Source: Chlorocebus sabaeus
Taxonomy: Eukaryota; Chordata; Mammalia; Primates; Cercopithecidae
Reading direction: 5' to 3'
Length of the DNA: 64,000 nucleotides
NCBI RefSeq assembly: GCF_047675955.1
Contig: NW_027327412.1
Coordinates: forward strand, 248,001-312,000
The position numbers and the translations under genes were made by a program. The notes below the pieces were generated by a model that saw only the letters and a list, made by a program, of their open reading frames with translations, did no database searches and was not told where the DNA came from. Within the stretch, counting starts at the first letter, position 1. Every line of letters starts with the position of its first letter. Of the stretch, positions 21,554-34,889 are shown piece by piece.

Positions 21554-24497
21554 ATGCGATTCTAAATATCACTTTCCAAATTTCAGAAGAACAGTCTTAG
21601 TGAACGGCCTCATGAGGGGAAATCTGTGACACTTTGAGATGAATTAACAGAACACAAAGCAGTTTCTCAGAAAGCTTCTTTTCGGATTTTATCTTACTAT
21701 ATTTCCTTTTTCAACATAGCCCTCTATGGTCTTCCAAATATCACTTTGCAAATTACACAAGAACAGTCTTTGTGAAAGACTTCTTGAGGGGAAAGCTGTA
21801 ACTCTCTGAGATGAATTAACAGAACACAAAGCAGTTTCTCAGAAAGCTTCTTTTCAGTTTTTATCTTAGGATATTTCCTTTTCCAGCATAGCCCTCTATG
21901 GGCTTCCAAAAACATTTTGCAAATTCCACAAAAACAGTCTTAGCGAAATGATTCTGGAGATAAAAGCTGTAAATCTATAAGATGAATGAAAAGAATTCAA
22001 AGCAGTTTCTCAGAAACCTTCTTTTCGTTTTTTATCTTACGATATTTCCAGTTTCACCATAGGGCTATAGGGTTTCCAAATATCACTTTGCAAATTCCAG
22101 AAGAAAAGTCTTAGCGAAAGGCTTCTTGAGGGTAAAGCTGTAACTCTGTAAGATGAATTAACAGAACACAAAACATTTTCTCAGAAACCTACTTTTCAGT
22201 TTTTACCTTAGGATATTTCCTTTTTCACCATAGCCCTCTATGGGATTCCAATTATCACTTTGAAAATTCCACATGAACAGTCTTAGCGAAAGTCTTCTTG
22301 AGGGGAAAGCTGTAACTCTGTGAGAGGAACTAACTGAACACAAAGCAGTTTCTCAGAAAGCTTCTTTCCAGTTTTTAACTGAGGATATTTCCTTTTTCAC
22401 CATAGCCCTTTTGGGCTTCCAAATATCACTTTGCAAATTCCACAAGAACAGTCTTAACGAAAGGCTTCTTGAGGGGAAAGCTCTAACTCTGTGAGATGAA
22501 TTAACAGAACACAAAGCATTTTCTCACAAATCTTCTTTCCAGTTTTTAATGGAGGATATTTCCTTTCTCACCATATTTCTCTATGGGCTTCCAAATATCA
22601 CATTGCAAATCCCACAAGAACAGTCTTAGCGAAAGGCTTCTTGAGAGGAAAGCTGTAACTCAGTGAGACGTATTAACAGAAGACACGGCATTTTCTCAGA
22701 ATGTTTCTTTCCAGTTTTTAACGGAAGATATTTCGTTTTTCACCATAGTCCTCTATGGGTTTCCAAATATCACTTTCCAAATTTCACAAAACAGTCTTAA
22801 TGAACGGCTTCTTGAGGGAAAAGCTGTATCTCTGTGAGATGAACTAACAGAACACAAAGCAGTTTTCCAGACAGCTTCTCTTCGGTAAGTATCTTAGGAT
22901 ATTTCCATTTTCACCATAGCCCTCTAAGGGCTTCCACATATCACTTTGGAAATTCCTCAAAAACAGTCTTAGCGGAAGGCTTCTTGAGGGGAAAGCTGTA
23001 ATTCTTTGAGATGAATTAACAGAACACAAAGCAGTTTCTCGGAAAGCTTCGTTTCATTTTTTAATTGAAGTTATTTCCATTTTCACCATAGCCCTCTATG
23101 GGATTCCAAATATCACTATGCAAATTCCACAAGAACAGTGGAAGCGAAAGACTTACGGAGGGGAAAACTGTAACTCTGTGAGATGAATTAACAGAACACA
23201 AAGCAGTTTCTCAGATATCTTCTTTCCAGTTTTTAACGAAAGATATTTCCTTTTTCACCATAGCCCTCTATGGGCTTCCAAATATCACTTTGCATATCCC
23301 ACAAGAACAGTCTTAGCGAAAGCCTTCTTGAGGGGAAAGCTGTAACTCGGTGAGATGCTTTCACAGAACACACGGCAGTTTCTCAAAAAGCTTCTTTCCA
23401 GTTTTTAACGGAAGATATTTCCTTTTTCACCATAGCCCTCTAGGAGTTTTCTAATATCACTTTGCAAATTTCACAAGAATAGTCTCAGTGAACTGCTTCT
23501 TGAAGGGAAAGCTGTAACTCTGTGAGATGAACTAACAGAACACAAAGCAGTTTATCAGAAAGCTTCTTTACAGTTTTTATCGGAAAATATTTCCTTTTTC
23601 ACCATTGCGCTCTATGCGATTCTAAATATCACTTTCCAAATTTCAGAAGAACAGTCTTAGTGAACGGCCTCATGAGGGGAAATCTGTGACACTTTGAGAT
23701 GAATTAACAGAACACAAAGCAGTTTCTCAGAAAGCTTCTTTTCGGATTTTATCTTACTATATTTCCTTTTTCAACATAGCCCTCTATGGTCTTCCAAATA
23801 TCACTTTGCAAATTACACAAGAACAGTCTTTGTGAAAGACTTCTTGAGGGGAAAGCTGTAACTCTCTGAGATGAATTAACAGAACACAAAGCAGTTTCTC
23901 AGAAAGCTTCTTTTCAGTTTTTATCTTAGGATATTTCCTTTTCCAGCATAGCCCTCTATGGGCTTCCAAAAACATTTTGCAAATTCCACAAAAACAGTCT
24001 TAGCGAAATGATTCTGGAGATAAAAGCTGTAAATCTATAAGATGAATGAAAAGAATTCAAAGCAGTTTCTCAGAAACCTTCTTTTCGTTTTTTATCTTAC
24101 GATATTTCCAGTTTCACCATAGGGCTATAGGGTTTCCAAATATCACTTTGCAAATTCCAGAAGAAAAGTCTTAGCGAAAGGCTTCTTGAGGGTAAAGCTG
24201 TAACTCTGTAAGATGAATTAACAGAACACAAAACATTTTCTCAGAAACCTACTTTTCAGTTTTTACCTTAGGATATTTCCTTTTTCACCATAGCCCTCTA
24301 TGGGATTCCAATTATCACTTTGAAAATTCCACATGAACAGTCTTAGCGAAAGTCTTCTTGAGGGGAAAGCTGTAACTCTGTGAGAGGAACTAACTGAACA
24401 CAAAGCAGTTTCTCAGAAAGCTTCTTTCCAGTTTTTAACTGAGGATATTTCCTTTTTCACCATAGCCCTTTTGGGCTTCCAAATATCACTTTGCAAA
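20270..24497 (-). repeat. Very recent 2,060-bp tandem duplication
   Basis: The tract 20270-22437 is repeated at 22330-24497 with an offset of 2,060 bp. By eye I find three differences over ~2.17 kb: GTAGC/GTATC near 20769/22829, CTTTTCA/CGTTTCA near 20991/23051, and GCCC/GCGC near 21549/23609. Upstream of ~20270 and downstream of ~24497 the similarity drops sharply. This is among the youngest duplications in the window. Confidence 0.88.
21554..23613 (-). repeat. HOR unit U10: type B, 12 monomers
   Basis: 2,060 bp, with GCTCTAACTC and GAGACGTATT monomers. Private variants CTATGCGATTC in m1, TTTTCCAGCATAG in m2 and GCGAAATGATTC in m3 are shared with the start of U11 through the 2,060-bp duplication. 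Confidence 0.88.
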
Positions 24498-25670
24498 TGC
24501 CACAACAACACCCTAAGCGAAAGGCTTCCTGAGGTAAAAGAGTAACTCTGTGACTTGAATTAACAGAACACAAAGCAGTTTCTCAGAAAGCTTCTTTTCA
24601 GTTTTTATCTTGGGATGTTACCTTTTTCACCATTGCCCTCTATGTGCCTCCAAATATCACTTTGCAATTCCACAAGAACAGTATTAGTGAACGGCTTCCT
24701 GAGGGGAAATCTGTAGCTCGGTGATATGTACTAACAGAACACACCGCATTTTCTCAGAATGGTTCTTTCCAGTTTTTAACGGAAGATATTTCCTTTTTCA
24801 CCTTATTCCTCTATGGGCTTCCAAATATCACTTTGCAAATTTCACAAAACAGTCTTAGTGAACGGCTTCTTGAGGGAAAAGCTGTAGCTCTGTGAGATGA
24901 ACTAACAGAACACAAAGCAGTTTTTCAGACAGCTTCTTTTCGGTAAGTGTCTTACGATATTTCCATTTTCACCATAGCCCTCTATGGGCTTCCACATATC
25001 ACTTTGGAAATTCCTCAAAAGCAGTCTTAGCGGAAGGCTTCTTGAGGGGAAAGCTGTAACTCTTTGAGATGAATTAACAGAACACAAAGCAGTTTCTCGG
25101 AAAGCTTCTTTTCATTTTTTAACTGAAGTTATTTCCATTTTCACCATAGCCCTCTATGGGATTCCAAATATCACTATGCAAATTCCACAAGTACAGTGGA
25201 AGCGAAAGACTTCTGGAGGGGAAAACTGTAACTCTGTGAGATGAATTAACAGAACACAAAGCAGTTTCTAAGATATCTTCTTTCCAGTTTTTAACGAAAG
25301 ATATTTCCTTTTTCACCATAGCCCTCTATGGGCTTCCAAATATCAGTTTGCAAATCCCACAAGAACAGTCTTAGCGAAAGCCTTCTTGAGGGGAAAGCTG
25401 TAACTCGGTGAGATGCTTTAACAGAACACACGGCAGTTTCTCAAAAAGCTTCTTTCCAGTTTTTAACGGAAGATATTTCCTTTTTCACCATAGCCCTCTA
25501 GGAGTTTTCTAATATCACTCGCAAATTTCACAAGAATAGTCTCAGTGAACTGCTTCTTGAAGGGAAAGCTGTAACTCTGTGAGATGAACTAACAGAACAC
25601 AAAGCAGTTTATCAGAAAGCTTCTTTACAGTTTTTATCGGAAAATATTTCCTTTTTCACCATTGCCCTCT
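23614..25670 (-). repeat. HOR unit U11: type A, 12 monomers
   Basis: 2,057 bp. The first five monomers come from the duplicated tract. From ~24,498 it switches to type A with GAGGTAAAAGAG (a variant of GAGGTAATAGAG) near 24,531 and GATATGTACT near 24,723. The AAAAGAG variant is shared only with U13. Confidence 0.87.
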
Positions 25671-27044
25671 ATGAGATTCTAAATATCACTTTCCAAATTT
25701 CAGAAGAACAGTCTTAGTGAACGGCCTCATGAGGGGAAATCTGTGACACTTTGAGATGAATTAACAGAACACAAAGCAGTTTCTCAGAAAGCTTCTTTTC
25801 GGATTTTATCTTACTATATTTCCTTTTTCAACATAGCCCTCTATGGTCTTCCAAATATCACTTTGCAAATAAGACAAGAACAGTCTTTGTGAAAGACTTC
25901 TTGAGGGGAAAGCTGTAACTCTCTGAGATGAATTAACAGAACACAAAGCAGTTTCTCAGAAAGCTTCTTTTCAGTTTTTATCTTAGGATATTTCCTTTTT
26001 CAGCATAGCCCTCTATGGGCTTCCAAAAACATTTTGCAAATTCCACAAGAACAGTCTTAGCGAAAGGATTCTGGATATAAAAGCTGTAAATCTGTAAGAT
26101 GAATTAAAAGAATTCAAAGCAGTTTCTCAGAAACCTTCTTTTCGTTTTTTATCTTACGATATTTCCATTTTCACCATAGGGCTATAGGGTTTCCAAATAT
26201 CACTTTGCAAATTCCAGAAGAAAAGTCTTAGCGAAAGGCTTCTTGAGGGTAAAGCTGTTACTCTGTAAGATGAATTAACAGAACACAAAACATTTTCTCA
26301 GAAACCTACTTTTCAGTTTTTACCTTAGGATATTTCCTTTTTCACCATAGCCCTCTATGGGACTCCAATTATCACTTTGAAAATTCCACATGAACAGTCT
26401 TAGCGGAAGGCTTCTTGACGGGAAAGCTGTAACCCTTGGAGATGAATTAACAGAAAACAAAGCAGTTTCTCGGAAAGCTTCTTTTCATTTTTTAACTGAA
26501 GTTATTTCCATTTTCACCATAGCCCTCTATGGGATTCCAAATATCACTATGCAAATTCCACAAGAACAGTGGAAGCGATAGACTTCTGGAGGGGAAAACT
26601 GTAACTCTGTGAGATGAATTAACAGAACACAAAGCAGTTTCTCAGATATCTTCTTTCCAGTTTTTAACGAAAGATATTTCCTTTTTCACCATAGCCCTCT
26701 ATGGGCTTCCAAATATCACTTTGCAAATCCCACAAGAACAGTCTTAGCGAAAGCCTTCTTGCGGGGAAAGCTGTAACTCGCTGAGATGCTTTAACAGAAC
26801 ACACGGCAGTTTCTCAAAAAGCTTCTTTCCAGTTTTTAACGGAAGATATTTCCTTTTTCACCATAGCCCTCTAGGAGTTTTCTAATATCACTTTGCAAAT
26901 TTCACAAGAATAGTCTCAGTCAACTGCTTCTTGAAGGGAAAGCTGTAACTCTGTGAGATGAACTAACAGAACACAAAGCAGTTTATCAGAAAGCTTCTTT
27001 ACAGTTTTTATCGGAAAATATTTCCTTTTTCACCATTGCCCTCT
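25671..27044 (-). repeat. HOR unit U12: deleted 8-monomer unit
   Basis: Order m1-m4, hybrid m5/m9, m10-m12: four monomers shorter than the standard unit (1,374 bp). The deletion removes the A/B-diagnostic monomers, so the parental type is undefined. Its m10-m11 tail carries CTTCTTGCGGGG as in A-type units such as U2 and U17. Confidence 0.87.
26393..26405. other. Deletion junction: hybrid monomer m5/m9 in U12
   Basis: m5-specific CATGAACAG (TG at 26391-26392) is followed by m9-specific GCGGAAGG (G at 26406) and CCTTGGAGATG. Both parents share the 13 bases between, so the exchange falls there. It deletes exactly four monomers and leaves one full-length chimeric monomer. Confidence 0.82.
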
Positions 27045-29099
27045 ATGAGATTCTAAATATCACTTTCCAAATTTTAGAAGAACAGTCTTAGTGAACGGCC
27101 TCATGAGGGGAAATCTGTGACACTTTGAGATGAATTAACAGAACACAAAGCAATTTCTCAGAAAGCTTCTTTTCGGATTTTATCTTACTATATTTCCTTT
27201 TTCAACATAGCCCTCTATGGTCTTCCAAATATCACTTTGCAAATTTCACAAGAACAATCTTTGTGAAAGACTTCTTGAGGGGAAAGCTGTAAATCTGAGA
27301 TGAATTAACAGAACACAAAGCAGTTTCTCAGAAAGCTTCTTTTCAGTTTTTATCTTAGGATATTTCCTTTTTCAGCATAGCCCTCTATGGGCTTCCAAAA
27401 ACATTTTGCAAATTCCACAAGAACAGTCTTAGCGAAAGGATTCTGGAGATAAAAGCTGTAAATCTGTAAGATGAATTAAAAGAATTCAAAGCAGTTTCTC
27501 AGAAACCTTCTTTTCGTTTTTTATCTTACGATATTTCCATTTTCACCATAGGGCTATAGGGTTTCCAAATATCACTTTGCAAATTCCAGAAGAAAAGTCT
27601 TAGCGAAAGGCTTCTTGAGGGTAAAGCTGTAACTCTGTAAGATGAATTAACAGAACACAAAACATCTTCTCAGAAACCTACTTTTCAGTTTTTACCTTAG
27701 GATATTTCCTTTTTCACCATAGCCCTCTATGGGATTCCAATTATCACTTTGAAAATTCCACATGAACAGTCTTAGCGAAAGTCTTCTTGAGGGGAAAGCT
27801 GTAACTCTGTGAGAGGAACTAACTGAACACAAAGCAGTTTCTCAGAAAGCTTCTTTCCAGTTTTTAACTGAGGATATTTCCTTTTTCACCATAGCCCTTT
27901 TGGGCTTCCAAATATCACTTTGCAAATTCCACAACAACAGCCTGAGCGAAAGGCTTCCTGAGGTAAAAGAGTAACTCTGTGACTTGAATTAACAGAACAC
28001 AAAGCAGTTTCTCAGAAAGCTTCTTTTCAGTTTTTATCTTAGGATGTTTCCTTTTTCACCATTGCCCTCTATGTGCCTCCAAATATCACTTTGCAATTCC
28101 ACAAGAACAGTCTTAGTGAACGGCTTCCTGAGGGGAAAGCTGTAGCTCGATGATATGTACTAACAGAACACACCGCATTTTCTCAGAATGGTTCTTTCCA
28201 GTTTTTAACGGAAGATATTTCCTTTTTCACCTTAGCCCTCTATGGGCTTCCAAATATCACTTTGCAAATTTCCCAAAACAGTCTTAGTGAACGGCTTCTT
28301 GAGGGAAAAGATGTAGCTCTGTGAGATGAACTAACAGAACACAAAGCAGTTTTTCAGACAGCTTCTTTTCGGTAAGTATCTTACGATATTTCCATTTTCA
28401 CCATAGCCCTCTATGGGCTTCCACATATCACTTTGGAAATTCCTCAAAAACAGTCTTAGCGGAAGGCTTCTTGAGGGGCAAGCTGTAACTCTTTGAGATG
28501 AATTAACAGAACACAAAGCAGTTTCTCGGAAAGCTTCTTTTCATCTTTAACTGAAGTTATTTCCATTTTCACCATAGCCCTCTATGGGATTCCAAATATC
28601 ACTATGCAAATTCCACAAGAAGAGTGGAAGCGAAAGACTTCTGGAGGGGAAAACTGTAACTCTGTGAGATGAATTAACAGAACACAAAGCAGTTTCTAAG
28701 ATATCTTCTTTCCAGTTTTTAACGAAAGATATTTCCTTTTTCACCATAGCCCTCTATGGGCTTCCAAATATCACTTTGCAAATCCCACAAGAACAGTCTT
28801 AGCGAAAGCCTTCTTGAGGGGAAAGCTGTAACTCGGTGAGATGCTTTAACAGAACACACGGCAGTTTCTCAAAAAGCTTCTTTCAAGTTTTTAACGGAAG
28901 ATATTTCCTTTTTCACCATAGCCCTCTAGGAGTTTTCTAATATCACTTTGCAAATTTCACAAGAATAGTCTCAGTGAACTGCTTCTTGAAGGGAAAGCTG
29001 TAACTCTGTGAGATGAACTAACAGAACACAAAGCAGTTTATCAGAAAGCTTCTTTACAGTTTTTATCGGAAAATATTTCCTTTTTCACCATTGCCCTCT
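27045..29099 (-). repeat. HOR unit U13: type A, 12 monomers
   Basis: 2,055 bp with GAGGTAAAAGAG near 27,960 and a GATATGTACT monomer near 28,151. Small indels are visible, such as a two-base loss in CATCTTTAAC near 28,543 and a shortened GTAAATCTGAG near 27,290. Confidence 0.87.
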
Positions 29100-30554
29100 A
29101 TGAGATTCTAAATATCACTTTCCAAATTTCAGAAGAACAGTCTTAGTGAACGGCCTCATGAGGGGAAATCTGTGACACTTTGAGATGAATTAACAGAACA
29201 CAAAGCAGTTTCTCAGAATGCTTCTTTTCGGATTTTATCTTACTATATTTCCTTTTTCAACATAGCCCTCTATGGTCTTCCAAATATCACTTTGCAAATT
29301 ACACAAGAACAGTCTTTGTGAAAGACTTCTTGAGGGGAAAGCTGTAACTCTCTGAGATGAATTAACAGAACACAAAGCAGTTTCTCAGAAAGCTTCTTTT
29401 CAGTTTTTATCTTAGGATATTTCCTTTTTCAGCATAGCCCTCTATGGGCTTCCAAAAACATTTTGCAAATTCCACAAGAACAGTCTTAGCGAAAGGATTC
29501 TGGAGATAAAAGCTGTAAATCTGTAAGATGAATTAAAAGAATTCAAAGCAGTTTCTCAGAAACCTTCTTTTCGTTTTTTATCTTACGATATTTCCATTTT
29601 CACCATAGGGCTATAGGGTTTCCAAATATCACTTTGCAAATTCCAGAAGAAAAGTCTTAGCGAAAGGCTTCTTGAGGGTAAACCTGTATCTCTGAAAGAT
29701 GAATTAACAGAACACAAAACATTTTCTCAGAAACCTACTTTTCAGTTTTTACCTTAGGATACTTCCTTTTTCACCATAGCCCTCTATGGGAATCCAATTA
29801 TCACTTTGAAAATTCCACAGGAACAGTCCTAGCGAAAGTCTTCTTGAGGGGAAAGCTGTAACTCTGTGAGAGGAACTAACTGAACACAAAGCAGTTTCTC
29901 AGAAAGCTTCTTTCCAGTTTTTAACTGAGGATATTTCCTTTTTCACCATAGCCCTTTTGGGCTTCCAAATATCACTTTGCAAATTCCACAAGAACAGTCT
30001 TAGTGAAAGGCTTCTTGAGGGGAAAGCTCTATCTCTGTGAGATGAATTAACAGAACACAAAGCATTTTCTCACATATCTTCTTTCCAGTTTTTAACGGAA
30101 GATATTTCCTTTCTCACCATAGTCCTCTATGGGCTTCCAAATATCACATTGCAAATCCCACAAGAACAGTCTTAGCGAAAGGCTTCTTGAGAGGAAAGCT
30201 GTAACTCAGTGAGACGTATTAACAGAAGACACGGCATTTTCTCAGAATGCTTCTTTCCAGTTTTTAACGGAAGATATTTCCTTTTTCACCATAGTCCTCT
30301 ATGGGTTTCCAAATATCACTTTCCAAATTTCACAAAACAGTCTTAATGAACGGCTTCTTGAGGGAAAAGCTGTAGCTCTGTGAGATGAACTAACAGAACA
30401 CAAAGCACTTTTTCAGACAGCTTCTCTTCGGTAAGTATCTTAGGATATTTCCATTTTCACCATAGCATTCTAAGGGCTTCCACATATCACTTTGGAAATT
30501 CCTCAAAAACAGTCTTAGCGGAAGGCTTCTTGAGGGGAAAGCTGTAATTCTTTG

Positions 30555-30576
30555 AGATGAATTAACAGAACACAAA
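30555..30576. other. Duplication junction: hybrid monomer m9/m4 in U14
   Basis: m9-specific CTTTGAGATG (G at 30554) is followed by m4-specific CACAAAACATTTTC (A at 30577) and the m4 end ACCTTAGG. The join returns the unit from m9 to m4 and so repeats five monomers in register. Confidence 0.82.
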
Positions 30577-31108
30577 ACATTTTCTCAGAAACCTACTTTT
30601 CAGTTTTTACCTTAGGATATTTCCTTTTTCACCATAGCCCTCTATGGGATTCCAATTATCACTTTGAAATTTCCACATGAACAGTCTTAGCGAAAGTCTT
30701 CTTGAGGGGAAAGCTGTAACTCTGTGAGAGGAACTATCTGAACACAAAGCAGTTTCTCAGAAAGCTTCTTTCCACTTTTTAACTGAGGATATTCCCTTTT
30801 TCACCATAGCACTTTTGGGCTTCCAAATATCACTTTGCAAATTCCACAAGAACAGTCTTAGCGAAAGGCTTCTTGAGGGGAAAGCTCTATCTCTGTGAGA
30901 TGAATTAACAGAACACAAAGCATTTTCTCACATATCTTCTTTCCAGTTTTTAACGGAAGATATTTCCTTTCTCACCATAGTCCTCTATGGGCTTCCAAAT
31001 ATCACATTGCAAATCCCACAAGAACAGTCTTAGCGAAAGGCTTCTTGAGAGGAAAGCTGTAACTCAGTGAGACGTATTAACAGAAGACACGGCATTTTCT
31101 CAGAATGC

Positions 31109-31148
31109 TTCTTTCCAGTTTTTAACGGAAGATATTTCCTTTTTCACC
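31109..31148. other. B-to-A switch within m7 of U14
   Basis: The monomer starts as B m7 (GAGACGTATT, GAATGC with C at 31108) and ends as A m7 (CACCTTAG with T at 31149), followed by an A-type m8. This fits gene conversion or a crossover between the A and B versions of the unit. Confidence 0.72.
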
Positions 31149-32513
31149 TTAGCCCTCTATGGGCTTCCAAATATCACATTGCAAATTTCACAAAACAGTC
31201 TTAGTGAACGGCTTCCTGAGGGAAAAGCTGTAGCTCTGTGAGATGAACTAACAGAACACAAAGCACTTTTTCAGACAGCTTCTTTTCGTAAGTATCTTAC
31301 GATATTTCCATTTTCACCATAGCCCTCTATGGGCTTCCACATATCACTTTGGAAATTCCTCAAAAACAGTCTTAGCGGAAGGCTTCTTGAGGGGAAAGCT
31401 GTAACTCTTTGAGATGAATTAACAGAACACAAAGCAGTTTCTCGGAAAGCTTCTTTTCATTTTTTAACTGAAGTTATTTCCATTTTCACCATAGCCCTCT
31501 ATGGGATTCCAAATATCACTATGCAAATTCCACAAGAACAGTGTAAGCGAAAGACTTCGGGAGGGGAAAAGTGTAACTCTGTGAGATGAATTAACAGAAC
31601 ACACAGCAGTTTCTCAGATATCTTCTTTCCAGTTTTTAACGAAAGATATTTCCTTTTTCACCATAGCCCTCTATGGGCTTCCAAATAGCACTTTGCAAAT
31701 CCCACAAGAACAGTCTTAGCGAAAGCCTTCTTGAGGGGAAAGCTGTAACTCGGTGAGATGCTTCAACAGAACACACGGCAGTTTCTCAAAAAGCTTCTTT
31801 CCAGTTTTTAACGGAAGATATTTCCTTTTTCACCATAGCCCTCTAGGAGTTTTCTAATATCACTTTGCAAATTTCACAAGAATAGTCTCAGTGAACTGCT
31901 TCTTGAAGGGAAAGCTGTAACTCTGTGAGATGAACTAACAGAACACAAAGCAGTTTATCAGAAAGCTTCTTTACAGTTTTTATCGGAAAATATTTCCTTT
32001 TTCACCATTGCCCTCTATGAGATTCTAAATATCACTTTCCAAATTTCAGAAGAACAGTCTTAGTGAACGGCCTCATGAGGGGAAATCTGTGACACTTTGA
32101 GATGAATTAACAGAACACAAAGCAGTTTCTCAGAAAGCTTCTTTTCGGATTTTATCTTACTATATTTCCTTTTTCAACATAGCCCTCTATGGTCTTCCAA
32201 ATATCACTTTGCAAATAAGACAAAAATAGTCTTTGTAAAAGAGTTCTTGAGGGGAAAGCTGTAACACTCTGAGATGAATTAACAGAACACAAAGCAGTTT
32301 CTCAGAAAGCTTCTTTTCAGTTTTTATCTTAGGATATTTCCTTTTTCAGCATAGCCCTCTATGGGCTTCCAAAAACATTTTGCAAATTCCACAAGAACAG
32401 TCTTAGCGAAAGGATTCTGGAGATAAAAACTGTAAATATGTAAGATGAATTAAAAGAATTCAAAGCAGTTTCTCAGAAACCTTCTTTTCGTTTTTTATCT
32501 TACGATATTTCCA

Positions 32514-32525
32514 TTTTCACCATAG
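32514..32525. other. Single-monomer deletion junction in L copy 1
   Basis: The m3-specific TTCCATTTT (A at 32513) is followed by the m4 ending CATAGCCC (C at 32526), not by the m3/m4 border CATAGGGC. The breakpoint falls within the pJ-alpha motif region and removes exactly one monomer. Confidence 0.8.
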
Positions 32526-33566
32526 CCCTCTATGGGATTCCAATTATCACTTTGAAAATTCCACATGAACAGTCTTAGCGAAAGTCTTCTTGAGGGGAAG
32601 CTGTAACTCTGTGAGAGGAACTAACTGAACACAAAGCAGTTTCTCAGAAAGCTTCTTTACAGTTTTTAACTGAGGATATTTCCTTTTTCACCATAGCCCT
32701 TTTGGGCTTCCAAATATCACTTTGCAAATTCCAAAAGAACAGTCTTAGCGAAAGGCTTCTTGAGGGGAAAGCTCTAACACTGTGAGATGAATTAACAGAA
32801 CACAAAGTATTTTCTCACAAATCTTCTTTCCAGTTTTTAACGGAGGATATTTCCTTTCTCACCATAGTCCTCTATGGGCTTCCAAATATCACATTGCAAA
32901 TCCCACAAGAACAGTCTTAGCGAAAGGCTTCTTGAGAGGAAAGCTGTAACTCAGTGAGACGTATTAACAGAAGACACGGCATTTTCTCAGAATGCTTCTT
33001 TCCAGTTTTTAACGGAAGATATTTCCTTTTTCACCATAGTCCTCTATGGGTTTCCAAATATCACTTTCCAAATTTCACAAAACAGTCTTAATGAACGGCT
33101 TCTTGAGGGAAAAGCTGTAGCTCTGTGAGATGAACTAACAGAACACAAAGCACTTTTTCAGACAGCTTCTCTTCGGTAAGTATCTTAGGATATTTCCATT
33201 TTCACCATAGCCCTCTATGGGCTTCCACATATCACTTTGGAAATTCCTCAAAAACAGTCTTAGCGGAAGGCTTCTTGAGGGGAAAGCTGTAATTCTTTGA
33301 GATGAATTAACAGAACACAAAGCAGTTTCTCGGAAAGCTTCTTTTCATTTTTTAATTGAAGGTATTTCCATTTTCACCATAGCCCTCTATGGGAATCCAA
33401 ATATCACTATGCAAATTCCACAAGAACAGTGGAAGTGAAAGACTTCTGGAGGGGAAAACTGTAACGCTGTGAGATGAATTAACAGAACACAAAGCAGTTT
33501 CTCAGATAAATTCTTTCCAGTTTTTAACGAAAGATATTTCCTTTTTCAGCGTAGTCCTCTATGGGC

Positions 33567-33588
33567 TTCCAAATATCACTTTGCAAAT
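33567..33588. other. Hybrid monomer m11/m4 in L copy 1
   Basis: m11-specific GGGCTTCC (C at 33566) leads into m4-specific AAATTCCAGAAGAAAAG, then CTGTAAGATG. The same hybrid occurs in L copies 2 and 3 at 44713-44734 and 56545-56566, so it predates the super-repeat amplification. Confidence 0.84.
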
Positions 33589-34889
33589 TCCAGAAGAAAA
33601 GTCGTAGCAAAAGGCTTCTTGAGGGTAAAGCTGTAACTCTGTAAGATGAATTAACAGAACACAAAACATTTTCTCAGAAACCTACTTTTCAGTTTTTACC
33701 TTAGGATATTTCCTTTTTCACCATAGCCCTCTATGGGATTCCAATTATCACTTTGAAAATTCCACATGAACAGTCTTAGCGAAAGTCTTCTTGAGGGGAA
33801 AGCTGTAACTCTGTGAGAGGAACTAACTGAACACAAAGCAGTTTCTCAGAAAGCCTCTTTCCAGTTTTTAACTGAGGATATTTCCTTTTTCACCATAGCT
33901 CTTTTGGGCTTCCATATATCACTTTGCAAATTCCACAAGAACAGTCTTAGCGAAAGGCTTCTTGAGGGGAAAGCTCTAACTCTGTGAGATGAATTAACAG
34001 AACACAAAGCATTTTCTCACAAATCTTCTTTCCAGTTTTTAACGGAGGATATTTCCTTTATCACCATAGTCCTCTATGGGCTTCCAAATATCACATTGCA
34101 AATCCCACAAGAACAGTCTTAGCGAAAGGCTTCTTGAGAGGAAAGCTGTAACTCAGTGAGACGTATTAACAGAAGACACGGCATTTTCTCAGAATGCTTC
34201 TTTCCAGTTTTTAACGGAAGATATTTCCTTTTTCACCATAGTCCTCTATGGGTTTCCAAATATCACTTTCCAAATTTCACAAAACAGTCGTAATGAACGG
34301 CTTCTTGAGGGAAAAGCTGTATCTCTGTGAGATGAACTAACAGAACACAAAGCAGTTTTTCAGACAGCTTCTCTTCGGTAAGTATCTTAGGATATTTCCA
34401 TTTTCACCATAGCCCTCTATGGGCTTCCACATATCACTTTGGAAATTCCTCAAAAACAGTCTTAGCGGAAGGCTTCTTGAGGGGAAAGCTCTAACTCTGT
34501 GAGATGAATTAACAGAACACAAAGCAGTTTCTCGGAAAGCTTCTTTTCATTTTTTAACTGAAGGTATTTCCATTTTCACCATAGCCCTCTATGGGATTCC
34601 AAATATCACTATGCAAATTCCACAAGAACAGTGGAAGCGAAAGACTTCTGGAGGGGAAAACTGTAACGCTGTGAGATGAATTAACAGAACACAAAGCAGT
34701 TTCTCAGATATCTTCTTTCCAGTTTTTAACGAAAGATATTTCCGTTTTCACCATAGTCCTCTAGGGACTTCCAAATATCACTTTGCAAATCCCACAAGAA
34801 CAGTCTTAGCGAAAGCCTTCTTGAGGGGAAAGCTGTAACTCGGTGAGATGCTTTAACAGAACACACGGCAGTTTCTCAAAAAGCTTCTT

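Larger units (their letters stand above)
29100..32016 (-). repeat. HOR unit U14: 17-monomer variant
   Basis: Order m1-m8, hybrid m9/m4, m5-m12 (2,917 bp). Five monomers are gained relative to the 12-mer. Type B m6-m7 pairs (GCTCTATCTC, GAGACGTATT) occur twice. The second m7 switches to type A sequence at ~31,109-31,148 (CACCTTAGCC), so this unit contains two separate exchange points. Confidence 0.85.

Noticed and set aside
34740..34756. TTCCGTTTTCACCATAG at the true B-box position as a candidate CENP-B box
   Set aside because: Only about six of nine core positions fit, and the G is a private substitution in one monomer that is not shared by the other L copies.
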